Assembly: GCA_913053665.1 (NCBI GenBank)
Contig: CAJXGR010000017.1
Coordinates: 1 to 18,097 of the forward strand
DNA from: an uncultured Spirochaetia bacterium
Lineage (GTDB): Bacteria > Spirochaetota > UBA6919
Direction of reading: 5' to 3'
DNA: 18,097 bases
A program made the translations under genes and the position numbers. The stretch's first letter is position 1, and every line of letters starts with the position of its first letter. The notes under the pieces are model-generated. The model was not told the DNA's origin. It did not search any database and was given only the letters and a program-made list of their open reading frames with translations. Positions 8,016-15,507 of the stretch are shown here, piece by piece.

Positions 8016-8118
8016 ATATCCCTTTCACAGACATTTTATAGAGATCAACGATACCCTGTGCAAAGATTGCATTCGTGGGGATCCCTGGCGTTTTGCGATA
8101 AAACGGTGTCTCCACCGC

Positions 8119-8149
8119 TGTAGGGGCGGGGTTCAAACCCGCCCCTACA
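8119..8149. repeat. Palindromic repeat, TGTAGGGGCGGG family
   Basis: Perfect 12-base arms TGTAGGGGCGGG and CCCGCCCCTACA flank a 7-base loop. The outer TGTAGGGGCG is shared with the units at 17999 and 18063. It lies about 100 bp after the cyclase stop codon. Confidence 0.75.
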
Positions 8150-8167
8150 AAATGCTGGTAATTCGAC

Positions 8168-8180
8168 AGACTCCGCCGGG
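8168..8180. repeat. Decayed copy of the 880-926 palindrome arm
   Basis: The sequence around GCCGGGTCGCTCCTA resembles GGCGGGTCGCCCCTA of the right half of the 880-926 palindrome. The matching left arm is missing. This is a weak call based on one short stretch. Confidence 0.35.
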
Positions 8181-8249
8181 TCGCTCCTATGGGGGATTGC
8201 CGCTAAGGATTTTATCACTCCCTGGAATTATCTCGATGGCTCATTTTCA

Positions 8250-8278
8250 TTGACTTTTATCTGTCAGAGTAGTATAAT
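8250..8278 (+). promoter_or_regulatory. Near-consensus sigma70 promoter before the ArsS-type gene
   Basis: TTGACT (8250-8255), exactly 17 bp, then a perfect TATAAT (8273-8278). The expected start point near 8285 gives a leader of about 30 bases with AAAGG before the ATG at 8314. It is the best promoter in the window. It suggests strong, possibly constitutive transcription unless a repressor overlaps it. Confidence 0.75.
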
Positions 8279-8313
8279 ATTTTATTACAACTTTACAAAT
8301 TAAAGGCGACTTT

Positions 8314-9285
8314 ATGAATAATCGTTTTTTAGATAAAATCCAGACACCCATCCCAAAGGATCCCATCACCACTTTACAGATCAATCTGGGCCGAAAGTGC
8401 AATCAGGCCTGTCACCACTGCCACGTGGAAGCGTCCCCACGCCGTACAGAAGAAATATCCGAGGACGTCAAAGAAGATCTCATCAACGTCATTAAAGGTT
8501 TCAAGCAGATTAAAACGGTTGACATCACGGGAGGGGCTCCTGAAATGCATCACGGCTTTCGCGAGATAGTCATGGCCTCCAGGAGCGAGGGAAAGGAAGT
8601 GATCGTCCGCTCGAACCTCACTGTATTCTTTGAAGAAGGCTATGAAGACCTACCCGATTTCTTTGCAGAATGGGGGGTGAAGATTGTTGCCAGCCTGCCT
8701 TGCTATCTGGAAGAGAATGTGGACGCCCTGAGAGGCCGTGGGGTCTATCAGAAAAGTATTGAGGCCATCAAGCTTCTCAATTCACGAGGATATGGGAAAG
8801 ACCGGATCCTTGACTTTGTTTATAGTCCGTTAATCCCCAAGGGTGAACGCTTTTCTTTAGCTCCTGATCAACAACAGTTAGAACTGGATTACAAGAAATA
8901 CCTGAAGGAACACTTTGGTATTGAGTTTAACTCACTTTATGCTTTCACTAATCTTCCCATTGGCCGATTTGCAGGGCATCTTAAATCTCATAGTCTGGAT
9001 GGTGCCTACCTTGATTTCCTGGAATCCCATTATAATCCAGTAACCCTGGATCATCTGATGTGCCGAAACCAGCTCTCCATTGATTACGAGGGCAATGTCT
9101 ATGATTGTGATTTTAACCAGATGGCCCATGTACCCAGTTCAGCCAATGGCAATGGTCATAAAATCAATATAAAGACCTTGCTGGACAATAACTCCCTTGA
9201 CCTTATCCAGGCAGTAGAAGTTCGAGACTACTGTTTTGGGTGTACAGCGGGCAGCGGCTCCAGTTGTAGCGGGGCTTTGGCTTAA
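8314..9285 (+). CDS. arsS: ArsS-type radical SAM protein (arsenosugar biosynthesis family)
   Basis: A 323-residue cytosolic radical SAM enzyme. The 4Fe-4S motif CX3CX2C is C29, C33 and C36 in RKCNQACHHCHVEASPRR, a form characteristic of the ArsS/DUF3641 group. The family also has SLPCY followed by ENVD and RGRGVY (C130 here), a cysteine pair C250 and C265 (YDCDFNQM), and the cysteine-rich end CFGCTAGSGSSC (C307, C310, C318). All are present. Characterised ArsS joins a 5'-deoxyadenosyl group to methylated arsenic on the way to arsenosugars. Some relatives carry selenocysteine, but none is seen here. No arsM, arsR or arsenic transporter lies in the window, so the arsenic role is inferred from family only. 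It has a near-consensus promoter of its own. Confidence 0.88.
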   Translation: MNNRFLDKIQTPIPKDPITTLQINLGRKCNQACHHCHVEASPRRTEEISEDVKEDLINVIKGFKQIKTVDITGGAPEMHHGFREIVMASRSEGKEVIVRSNLTVFFEEGYEDLPDFFAEWGVKIVASLPCYLEENVDALRGRGVYQKSIEAIKLLNSRGYGKDRILDFVYSPLIPKGERFSLAPDQQQLELDYKKYLKEHFGIEFNSLYAFTNLPIGRFAGHLKSHSLDGAYLDFLESHYNPVTLDHLMCRNQLSIDYEGNVYDCDFNQMAHVPSSANGNGHKINIKTLLDNNSLDLIQAVEVRDYCFGCTAGSGSSCSGALA

Positions 9286-9350
9286 ATATGATTTTAACGG
9301 TCTTTTATTTATTAAATGACAATACTTTACTATCTTATGGAGGGATTTAA

Positions 9351-10349
9351 ATGAGAACGCGACAACTTGCACTGAGTGGTTTAATGGTTGCCCTGGTGAT
9401 GTTTATAGGCATTGGATGCACAAAAAGCCATAGCCAATACACGGATCAGAGGCCGGAAAAGAAGATTGACTTTTTGCTCAATGCCCACTGGAACACTAAA
9501 CCAGGTGAGAAACCTAAAGCAGAATATCAACTGTACAACTATCAATTACCGTGGTATAAAGGCCCAAGAAAGTCGGATCGAAGCATGGTAGTGATTGTCA
9601 AAGAACCCTGGAACATGAAAACCATGGTCAAATCTCCCAAGAGCATGGATTCAGCTGTCCTGAAGTTCTCGACCTTTGACCAATTTGTGACTGGAACGTA
9701 TCCTTATTCCTTCAAACAGGATATATACTTCGACACCTACAACGGTCAGGTGGTGAAATACACCATGGGAAGCCAGGATGGATGCGGCAACACCTTCATG
9801 GAGTATATCAATCATGGAAAGACAGGATCCTTCACTTGGCACTCTTACTGGAACGGTCATGGGACTATCCAAATTAATGTACCCACCAATAAGTTCGACA
9901 CTTTCTTTGACGCTCTACCCGTCTATATGAGATTTCGATGGAAGGAAAAAAGCTATAAAGTGAGGGTGATTCAACCTCTAAGGGCCAATCGTCCCATTGA
10001 TATAATAAATCCAAAACAGCTTAAAGATCCAAAAGATCCAACAAAAGGCAAGAAAGCCTGGCATCTAGCGGATCAAAAAGACGCTGAAAAACGGGGTGTA
10101 CCAAGTATCATCAATGTCGAGATCACAAAAGGGCCTGTGGAAGATATAAATGGCAAAAAAGTAGTCAAGTTCACCGTGAAGCACGGCAAAGCCACTGATT
10201 ACTACTGGCTGGCTGAAAAGTTCCCCCATACGATGATCAAGATGGAAGCGAAGGGTGGAAAAGAAAGTAAGACCCTTAGAAAGTCCAAGTTCTTTGATTA
10301 CTGGGTTCCAGCCAATCGAGGGAAAGGTCAGAAAAACTTTCTAAAGTAA
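9351..10349 (+). CDS. Putative lipoprotein, unknown function
   Basis: A 332-residue exported protein. The N-terminus has basic residues, a hydrophobic core and a loose lipobox (IGIGC, C23), so it is probably a lipoprotein. The rest is rich in lysine, tyrosine and tryptophan. It includes YQLPWYKGPR, a VVIVKEPWN strand and SQDGCGNTF, and is presumably beta-rich. From memory the pattern (a Y-rich opening, a V-I-V-x-E-P strand, a D-F/Q-F-x-T-G-x-Y-x-Y segment, then S-Q-x-x-C-G) recurs in a family of uncharacterised exported bacterial proteins. I cannot name it with confidence. The start is strongly supported by GGAGGG six bases upstream. It begins 65 bp after the ArsS-type gene and ends 73 bp before the cytochrome, all on the same strand. 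Confidence 0.75.
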   Translation: MRTRQLALSGLMVALVMFIGIGCTKSHSQYTDQRPEKKIDFLLNAHWNTKPGEKPKAEYQLYNYQLPWYKGPRKSDRSMVVIVKEPWNMKTMVKSPKSMDSAVLKFSTFDQFVTGTYPYSFKQDIYFDTYNGQVVKYTMGSQDGCGNTFMEYINHGKTGSFTWHSYWNGHGTIQINVPTNKFDTFFDALPVYMRFRWKEKSYKVRVIQPLRANRPIDIINPKQLKDPKDPTKGKKAWHLADQKDAEKRGVPSIINVEITKGPVEDINGKKVVKFTVKHGKATDYYWLAEKFPHTMIKMEAKGGKESKTLRKSKFFDYWVPANRGKGQKNFLK

Positions 10350-10380
10350 CGCTCATCAGCACTCTGTAATCAAGATTCAC

Positions 10381-10409
10381 GCCTCAGGGACAGCTAATGC
10401 CCTTGAGGC
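10381..10409 (+). promoter_or_regulatory. Hairpin just before the cytochrome Shine-Dalgarno
   Basis: The arms GCCTCA..GGG (10381-10389) and CCC.TGAGGC (10400-10409) pair with one bulged T and a ten-base loop. The hairpin ends three bases before GGAGG (10412-10416) of the next gene. It could be the end of the lipoprotein transcript (no T-run follows) or an element affecting initiation of the TTG-started cytochrome. Confidence 0.45.
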
Positions 10410-10422
10410 CTGGAGGTATTCA

Positions 10423-11901
10423 TTGTTTAGATCAGGATCTGATCACTCCAGATACTCGAGATATGCCCTGAGAGTAAATCCTGTCTATGTTATTCTATGT
10501 ATTCTAAGCCTTTCAATCCTTTTAAGCCTGTGCAAATCAGAAACTCCAAAGTCTAAAGTCTTAAAAAGCTCCATTGTCCCCTTGGAAAAACGGTTTGATA
10601 AAAGCAAAGAGATCTATGCCTTTGTCATCCCAAATCTAAAGAAAGTTAAGGGTATTCCGGGCAATAAGGCTAAAGACTGCCAAAAGTGTCACACTGATAT
10701 ATACAGGGAATGGAGTCAGTCTACCCATTCAATGGCCCTAAGAGACATACAATTCCAGGCTGAACTGTCTAAAAAGGACTCTCCAAAATGGATCTGCCTA
10801 AACTGTCATATTCCTGTCCAAAATCAAAGAAAGACCATTGTAACCGGTTTGTATGATGGAGACATCCTAAGGCCTGTTACAAAGGCCAATCCTCTTTTTG
10901 ACAAGTCCATGCAAATGGAAGCTATCACCTGTGCCGCCTGTCACATCCGGCCAGACGAAAATGGGGATAGCGTAATCTACGGAGCTTTTCCCATTGATAA
11001 AGCGAATCCTCCCCCTCACCCTGTCAAGATAAAAAAAGACTTCTTACAAAATATCTGCATGCGCTGCCATAATCCTGCAGGGAAGGGACTCACCAGAAAC
11101 TTGATCTGCTGGTTTCAGACTAATAACGAGTTAATGGCCAGTCAGGATGAGGTAGAAAAAACATTTGGCACTAAGAAAAGCTGTGTGGATTGCCATATGC
11201 CAGAAGTAAACCGTCGATCTGTTCCATCTATAAAGGATTTACCCATAAGAAAGGGCCATAAACACCACTGGACAGGTGGAGGCATACCAAAATGGTACGA
11301 TGGTTACGATCAACTCATGGATCGAGGCTATGTGATCGGCCTTAAAGTGAGGATCCATAAGATTATAAAGCCACAATCAGGTTCTAAAGCTACTATCAAA
11401 GTGACTTTAACCAATGCCATGGCTGGTCATTGGCTTCCTACAGCTGATCCGGAACGTTTTATACTCATGATCGCAACGGTTAAAAACTCATCAGGGCGGA
11501 TAAGCCATAAAGAAAAACTTAGAATCGGTCAAACATGGAAATGGTCACCGGCCAGGAAGATTGGTGACAATCGTATCCCACAGGGCAAATCCATAGAATG
11601 GGTGTTTGGTATCCCCCTGAAATCCCTTACTGATAGTAAACTTATTATTAGAGGTTATCATGTTCGTGTCACCAGCAAGAATGCGGGCTATCACATGAAA
11701 GCAAAAGGGATCGACGAAAGCCTCTTGAAGGGGGGACAAAACTTTGTGAAGAATCTAATAGATCATTATCCTTTAGCGAATTATATTTACAAAGCAGATA
11801 TTGACCTAAAGTCCCAAAAGACCAAAGTCTACTCTATGGAAGAGCTGATCGAACTATCCAAAAAAGAAAAGGGTAAGCCCCTCTCTGAAAGGGACTATTA
11901 A
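10423..11901 (+). CDS. Membrane-anchored five-haem cytochrome c
   Basis: A 492-residue periplasmic electron carrier or oxidoreductase subunit. Five CXXCH haem sites are present: CQKCH (86-90), CLNCH (125-129), CAACH (170-174), CMRCH (212-216) and CVDCH (254-258). Further histidines (H102 in THSMA, several near 279-282) may serve as distal ligands. After the haem region a beta-rich domain contains LTNAMAGHWLPTADPERF, a version of the AGHxxPT motif seen in other multihaem cytochromes. The N-terminus has one hydrophobic segment (about 21-37) ending LLSLC. It may be an anchor or a relaxed lipobox. The start is TTG, chosen because GGAGG lies exactly six bases upstream and no ATG with a ribosome site fits. 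The haem spacing resembles cytochrome c554-like proteins. The redox partner is unknown. Confidence 0.92.
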   Translation: MFRSGSDHSRYSRYALRVNPVYVILCILSLSILLSLCKSETPKSKVLKSSIVPLEKRFDKSKEIYAFVIPNLKKVKGIPGNKAKDCQKCHTDIYREWSQSTHSMALRDIQFQAELSKKDSPKWICLNCHIPVQNQRKTIVTGLYDGDILRPVTKANPLFDKSMQMEAITCAACHIRPDENGDSVIYGAFPIDKANPPPHPVKIKKDFLQNICMRCHNPAGKGLTRNLICWFQTNNELMASQDEVEKTFGTKKSCVDCHMPEVNRRSVPSIKDLPIRKGHKHHWTGGGIPKWYDGYDQLMDRGYVIGLKVRIHKIIKPQSGSKATIKVTLTNAMAGHWLPTADPERFILMIATVKNSSGRISHKEKLRIGQTWKWSPARKIGDNRIPQGKSIEWVFGIPLKSLTDSKLIIRGYHVRVTSKNAGYHMKAKGIDESLLKGGQNFVKNLIDHYPLANYIYKADIDLKSQKTKVYSMEELIELSKKEKGKPLSERDY

Positions 11902-11940
11902 TGTATATATTGATCGGGAATCATTATGGAGAGAATATCT

Positions 11941-12702
11941 ATGTCTGATAAATACTTGCGTACTGCCATTGTAACTGGAGCCACATCGGGAATTGGTGAG
12001 GCCACAGCAAGGCGATTCGTTGCCGCCGGCTTTGGGGTTGTCGGGAATGGGCGTAACGCTGCTAAACTGGCTGCACTCGAAAAAGAATTGGGATCGGCAT
12101 TCCATGGTGTTGCTGGCGATGCTGCCGATGACAGGATATTGGAATCGCTCTTTACCACGGCTAGTGATCACTTTGGTAAAAGAGTCGATATTGTTGTTGC
12201 CAATGCGGGTCGGGGCTTGGGTGGATCAGTCAAGGATGCCGACCTGGCGGAATTTGAAGATCTTCTAAAAATCAATGTCACGGGGACCCTTGCTCTTTTG
12301 CAAAAAGCCGCCCAAAAGATGGTGGATGCACAGCAGAACGTCTATCCCGATTTGGCGGCCGATATTGTCATTGTTGGATCAGTCGTTGGACGGCATATAT
12401 CCCCATTCAGTGCAGTGTATGGAGCCTCCAAATTTGCGGTGCATGGGTTAGCTGAAGCTCTCCGGCGTGAAGTTGGACCTAAAGGTGTTCGTGTCTCATT
12501 GGTTGAGCCGGGGGCCGTGCTGACAGGTTTTCAGGCGGCTGCAGACTACAGCGACGAATTCGTGCAAAACCTTAAAGATAATTTTGGCCCCCTTTTAGTA
12601 GGAGATGACGTGGCTAACGCCATTCACTATATTGTTACTCAGCCGCCTCATGTACACATAAGCGATATTGTTGTCCGCCCTACACGTCAGGATTATCCAT
12701 AA
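11941..12702 (+). CDS. Short-chain dehydrogenase/reductase (SDR)
   Basis: A 253-residue classical SDR using NAD(P)H, cytosolic. The Rossmann motif TGATSGIG is at 12-19, NAG at 88-90, and the catalytic set is N112, S147, Y160 and K164 (YGASK). PGAVLTGF follows, as is usual. The ATG at 11941 has GGAGAG seven bases upstream. An in-frame ATG at 11926 overlaps that ribosome site and is unlikely. Its base use differs from its neighbours: a 60-base line I counted (12001-12060) is 63% GC and another (12181-12240) 55%, against 43% for one in the cytochrome (11221-11280). Recent transfer is possible. It starts 39 bp after the cytochrome. The substrate cannot be told, though the overall look is that of the YdfG-like 3-hydroxy acid or serine dehydrogenase group. 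Confidence 0.93.
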   Translation: MSDKYLRTAIVTGATSGIGEATARRFVAAGFGVVGNGRNAAKLAALEKELGSAFHGVAGDAADDRILESLFTTASDHFGKRVDIVVANAGRGLGGSVKDADLAEFEDLLKINVTGTLALLQKAAQKMVDAQQNVYPDLAADIVIVGSVVGRHISPFSAVYGASKFAVHGLAEALRREVGPKGVRVSLVEPGAVLTGFQAAADYSDEFVQNLKDNFGPLLVGDDVANAIHYIVTQPPHVHISDIVVRPTRQDYP

Positions 12703-12770
12703 ATCAATAAAAATAGGAGAGTTGATACTGAAAGTGTGTTGAACCTGTATGAATAGGTGATGAAAGGATA

Positions 12771-12792
12771 AACACGTGGGTTTACCCCTACA
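12771..12792. repeat. Half copy of the TGTAGGGGTGAACCCACG repeat, inverted
   Basis: These 22 bases match the reverse complement of 18063-18084 with one mismatch. Only one arm and the centre are present. The copy sits in the 104-bp gap between the convergent SDR and DUF1848 genes. No clear terminator was found in that gap. Confidence 0.75.
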
Positions 12793-12806
12793 ATGTTTTT
12801 AAGGAC

Positions 12807-13682
12807 TTATAGTAATATCCCATTCGGATCATGGTTCTCAAAGTTAGCTTTGGATTTGTGGTGATTCACATTGGCATAGCAGTAAAGACATCCGTGAGGA
12901 CACGTGTCATAGGCTCCTATGTCCACACTTTTATAACATCCACAGGCTTTTCGTGTAGGAGCCTTCTTAACATCAAAGTCTCTATCAGGAAATAGCTGTT
13001 CCAAAAGGGTTTTATCAATACATTTGGCCTGACGGATATTGGAATAGACATACTGATCCTGACAGCAGGCGTATAAAGTGATCTTTCGCTTTTTACAGAG
13101 ACCTTCCATAAAGTCCAGTAGCTGTTTATGTTCTTCCAAAGACTCCTCAGCAAATCGTAGATTCCCTTCTCTCTCCAGTGCGGCAAACTGCCGTTGTACT
13201 TTTTTGTAATAGACCTGGACAAAGCTAAAATAACAGCGGTAGGTATAACCTTCCAGTAGGCCTGACAGCTCTTCAAACTTCTCCATGTGGTATTCAATCG
13301 GTGTTTGGTTGGATAAGATGATGGGATCGAACCTCCAGATCACGTGATGGGGCGAGTAGCGATCAGATAACCGTCTAAAGGTCTCTACAGCCTGATGATA
13401 CGATGGAGTGTATAGCTCAAGGGATTTAGGGACCCCCGTAATGGAGAAATGAAAGTAGAAACGATAGTGTCGATCTATACGATCCAGGTGCTGAAGGAAA
13501 GGATCATAGTTCTTGGACCAAAAAACAATGGCTAATACATCCTTTGGGGATAGTGGGACGGTGTAGACCTTCTGGTTAAAGGGATTTTTATACTGAACGA
13601 CCCCTTCATCCAGCCTCTTAAGAAACCAATCGCCATAAAAAGCTGGTATATCTGTTCTTCTACTGGCAGAGATTATTTTCAT
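12807..13682 (-). CDS. DUF1848 family protein with C-terminal CX3CX2C (putative Fe-S/radical SAM-like)
   Basis: A 291-residue protein. It opens with KIISASRRTDIPAFYGDWF and has VFWSKN near residue 54, both hallmarks of the DUF1848 family. Near the C-terminus it carries C247, C249, then DIGAYDTCPHGCLYCYAN with C261, C265 and C268. This CX3CX2C spacing is that of radical SAM clusters, but it lies at the end of the protein instead of the start. The family has no established reaction that I know of. Spore photoproduct lyase-like chemistry has been suggested on fold grounds only. The ATG at 13682 has GAGG five to six bases upstream on the minus strand. The gene stands alone, convergent with the SDR and divergent from the signalling cluster. 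Confidence 0.88.
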   Translation of the reverse strand: MKIISASRRTDIPAFYGDWFLKRLDEGVVQYKNPFNQKVYTVPLSPKDVLAIVFWSKNYDPFLQHLDRIDRHYRFYFHFSITGVPKSLELYTPSYHQAVETFRRLSDRYSPHHVIWRFDPIILSNQTPIEYHMEKFEELSGLLEGYTYRCYFSFVQVYYKKVQRQFAALEREGNLRFAEESLEEHKQLLDFMEGLCKKRKITLYACCQDQYVYSNIRQAKCIDKTLLEQLFPDRDFDVKKAPTRKACGCYKSVDIGAYDTCPHGCLYCYANVNHHKSKANFENHDPNGILL

Positions 13683-14087
13683 GAATGCCTCATGATGATA
13701 GAATAATAAAAATCCCTCTATTTGGGGTAGAAATCCATTGATCTCCAGGATTTGACTGATTTTAAGACAATGTGTGAGTTATTTAATACACTCTATAGAA
13801 AAAACTACTGATCAATAACAGGATGATTCGATGGGCTAATAAATTGTTATAGAAGAACAGGAAACTATAAGATGCGTATAAATGTTGGATAGGCCATAAA
13901 AGACATAAAATCAAGGAGATATTAAAGGATTTAAAGATAAACTGGTATAAACTTTGCTATATTTTTAAGAGATTTAGTATATATTGCTAAATACAGGAGA
14001 TATGCCATCTCATATGATCTGATAAATGGCTCAAAGGCATCATAGACTCCTATCAATCCCTATGAATGTACTTAGCAGGAGAGTAAA
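13683..14087. other. 405-bp divergent intergenic region
   Basis: This AT-rich spacer lies between the minus-strand DUF1848 gene and the plus-strand signalling cluster, so it must hold promoters for both. A poor plus-strand candidate is TTGCTA (13954-13959) and TATATA (13978-13983) with an 18-bp spacer. Two Shine-Dalgarno-like AAGGAG/AGGAGA stretches (near 13914 and 13995) lead to no real gene. The ATG at 14002 opens only six codons. No tRNA or clear terminator was seen. Confidence 0.5.
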
Positions 14088-14474
14088 ATGAAAAAGATTT
14101 TAGTAACCGACGATCAGCCAAGTTGTCATGTGGTTTTAAAGACCATGATAGAAAATCAGACAAAAGGTGTGAACAAATATATAGATTGTCAAATGCTCAG
14201 TGCTTTTTCCGGTAAAGAGTGTCTGGAAAAGATAAAAGAGTATAAACCCGACCTGGTGTTCATGGATCTGGATATGCCTGAAATGAGTGGCTTGGAAGCT
14301 GTAAAGAGGATCAGAGAGGATGGCCAGTTGGATCAGCTTTGTGTCGTTGCATTGACGGGAGACGTGAGGCATTATGGTGAGGAAAACTTTATGGAGTCGG
14401 GGTTTAATGAGTATATGACCAAACCTTTTAATGTCACCGAGATGATACGGTATATTGTGTCTGTATTGAAATAA
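14088..14474 (+). CDS. Stand-alone response regulator receiver (CheY-like)
   Basis: A 128-residue protein that is only a receiver domain, cytosolic. The acidic pair is D8/D9, the phosphoacceptor is D60 (VFMDLDMPEMSG), the switch threonine is T90 (VALTGD), and the lysine is K112 (MTKPF). There is no output domain, so it acts by protein contact or as a phosphate shuttle. The start has AGGAGAG well spaced. It is the first of four signalling genes on the plus strand and the 405-bp spacer upstream presumably carries the promoter. Its most likely partners are the two kinases encoded downstream. Confidence 0.93.
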   Translation: MKKILVTDDQPSCHVVLKTMIENQTKGVNKYIDCQMLSAFSGKECLEKIKEYKPDLVFMDLDMPEMSGLEAVKRIREDGQLDQLCVVALTGDVRHYGEENFMESGFNEYMTKPFNVTEMIRYIVSVLK

Positions 14475-14542
14475 TGATAGGAATGCCTTCAGGACTGTGT
14501 TGGGCAGGTCAACCATAAGGCTTCTATTTACAGGATGTTTGA

Positions 14543-15289
14543 ATGACTAAAGAAAAACCCAGAGTGTTAGTGGCAGACGATGATCAGCCTGTTCAGGAAA
14601 CCCTTCAGGATCTATTATCCAGACAATACCATGTGGAAGGGCTAGGAAACGGAGAGGATGTTTTAAAATATCTTGAGACACATCCAGCTCTTGATCTTTT
14701 GATCCTGGATATTATGATGCCTAAAATGAATGGCTTTCAGGTTTTAGCTCAAATGAAGCAGTTAGATTTACCTGTTCTGATTTTATCCGCCAAATCGAAT
14801 ATCTCGGATCAGATCAAAGGAATCACTCTTGGAGCCTGGCAATATGCCACCAAGCCTTTTAATATTCAAGTCCTTATAACTCAAGTTCATACATTGGTCA
14901 AGCTGGGAAGAACCATAAAAAGCCTGAAGGGTAAGCAGCAAGCAGAAGAAAGCCAAAAGAAGATGGCCGAAGAGGTGGTTGAAAGACTTAAAAAGGAATT
15001 GATAGAGCTGACATCCAAGGTCCATAAGAAAAAAAAGGATATAGACAGTTATAAGGTCAATAGACACCACTTGACACCAGACGATGTGTTTGAGGGTGTG
15101 ATTGAGACGCTTAAAAGCGTAATTAACATGCTGGATACCCAATCCAAAGAGTTATATACACTCATTAGCTTCTACTTTACTGATTTCTCGGATATAGGGC
15201 TAAAAGAACAATTTGAGTCCATTGACAGGCTTATTGAGGAACTATTTGAAATATCAGAATCCTTAACCTTGTACCGTATAAATAGTTGA
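14543..15289 (+). CDS. Response regulator with coiled-coil/helical C-terminal region
   Basis: A 248-residue cytosolic protein. The N-terminal receiver (about 7-120) has D12/D13, phosphoacceptor D56 (LLILDIMMPKMNG), S82 in place of the switch threonine (ILSAKS) and K104 (ATKPF). It continues with a charged coiled coil (about 125-170, rich in K, E and Q) and a helical C-terminal region (about 175-248) resembling none of the common outputs: no helix-turn-helix, GGDEF, HD-GYP or phosphatase motif. The acidic helices could form a four-helix bundle or a docking surface, but I see no H-box or HPt signature histidine. The ribosome site is AGGA seven bases before the ATG. It begins 68 bp after the stand-alone receiver. 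Confidence 0.88.
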   Translation: MTKEKPRVLVADDDQPVQETLQDLLSRQYHVEGLGNGEDVLKYLETHPALDLLILDIMMPKMNGFQVLAQMKQLDLPVLILSAKSNISDQIKGITLGAWQYATKPFNIQVLITQVHTLVKLGRTIKSLKGKQQAEESQKKMAEEVVERLKKELIELTSKVHKKKKDIDSYKVNRHHLTPDDVFEGVIETLKSVINMLDTQSKELYTLISFYFTDFSDIGLKEQFESIDRLIEELFEISESLTLYRINS

Positions 15290-15347
15290 TGTATTTATGC
15301 CAGACAGAACGGATAGATTTATGAATATTGAAAGGATTTAAAAATGT

Positions 15348-15368
15348 CCCTCTAAGCCTGTCGAAGGG
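15348..15368. repeat. Imperfect palindrome CCCT..GCCTGTCGAAGGG
   Basis: The unit resembles the CCCTGAGCCTGTCGAAGGG palindrome that I recall as dispersed in many bacterial genomes, with two extra bases in the left half. It starts two bases after a well-spaced SD-ATG (AAAGGA 15331-15336, ATG 15344) that opens only three codons. It lies in the 218-bp gap before the PAS kinase. Confidence 0.5.
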
Positions 15369-15507
15369 CCACCAGGAAAACTCATAATGAGTAGTCTAGT
15401 TATCACTAAGAGTTTTTGCACTACCAGTTTATGGAATAAGAATATTTCCTGTTCCACAGAATGATTTATCAGAGATTAAGGTTAACAACCGTCTGGAGGA
15501 TATGATT

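Larger units (their letters stand above)
8016..8313. other. Gene-free gap with hairpins, repeat remnants and a promoter
   Basis: This 298-bp gap holds, in order, a small hairpin (CGTTTT/AAAACG, 8089-8105), an overlapping one (CGGTG/CACCG, 8104-8117), a palindromic repeat (8119-8149), a decayed relative (about 8168-8180) and the promoter of the next gene. No coding frame or tRNA was found in it. Confidence 0.7.

Noticed and set aside
8124..8145. T-arm-like sequence GGGTTCAAACCC suggesting a tRNA
   Set aside because: There is no acceptor stem, anticodon arm or D arm around it. It is the loop and stem of the palindromic repeat at 8119-8149.
8314..9285. Possible selenocysteine codon in the ArsS-type gene
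   Set aside because: No in-frame TGA is present. The family cysteine positions are ordinary TGC or TGT codons.
13914..14020. Shine-Dalgarno-like AAGGAG/AGGAGA stretches as small genes before the receiver
   Set aside because: The first has no start codon at a suitable distance. The second leads to an ATG that is too close and opens only six codons.
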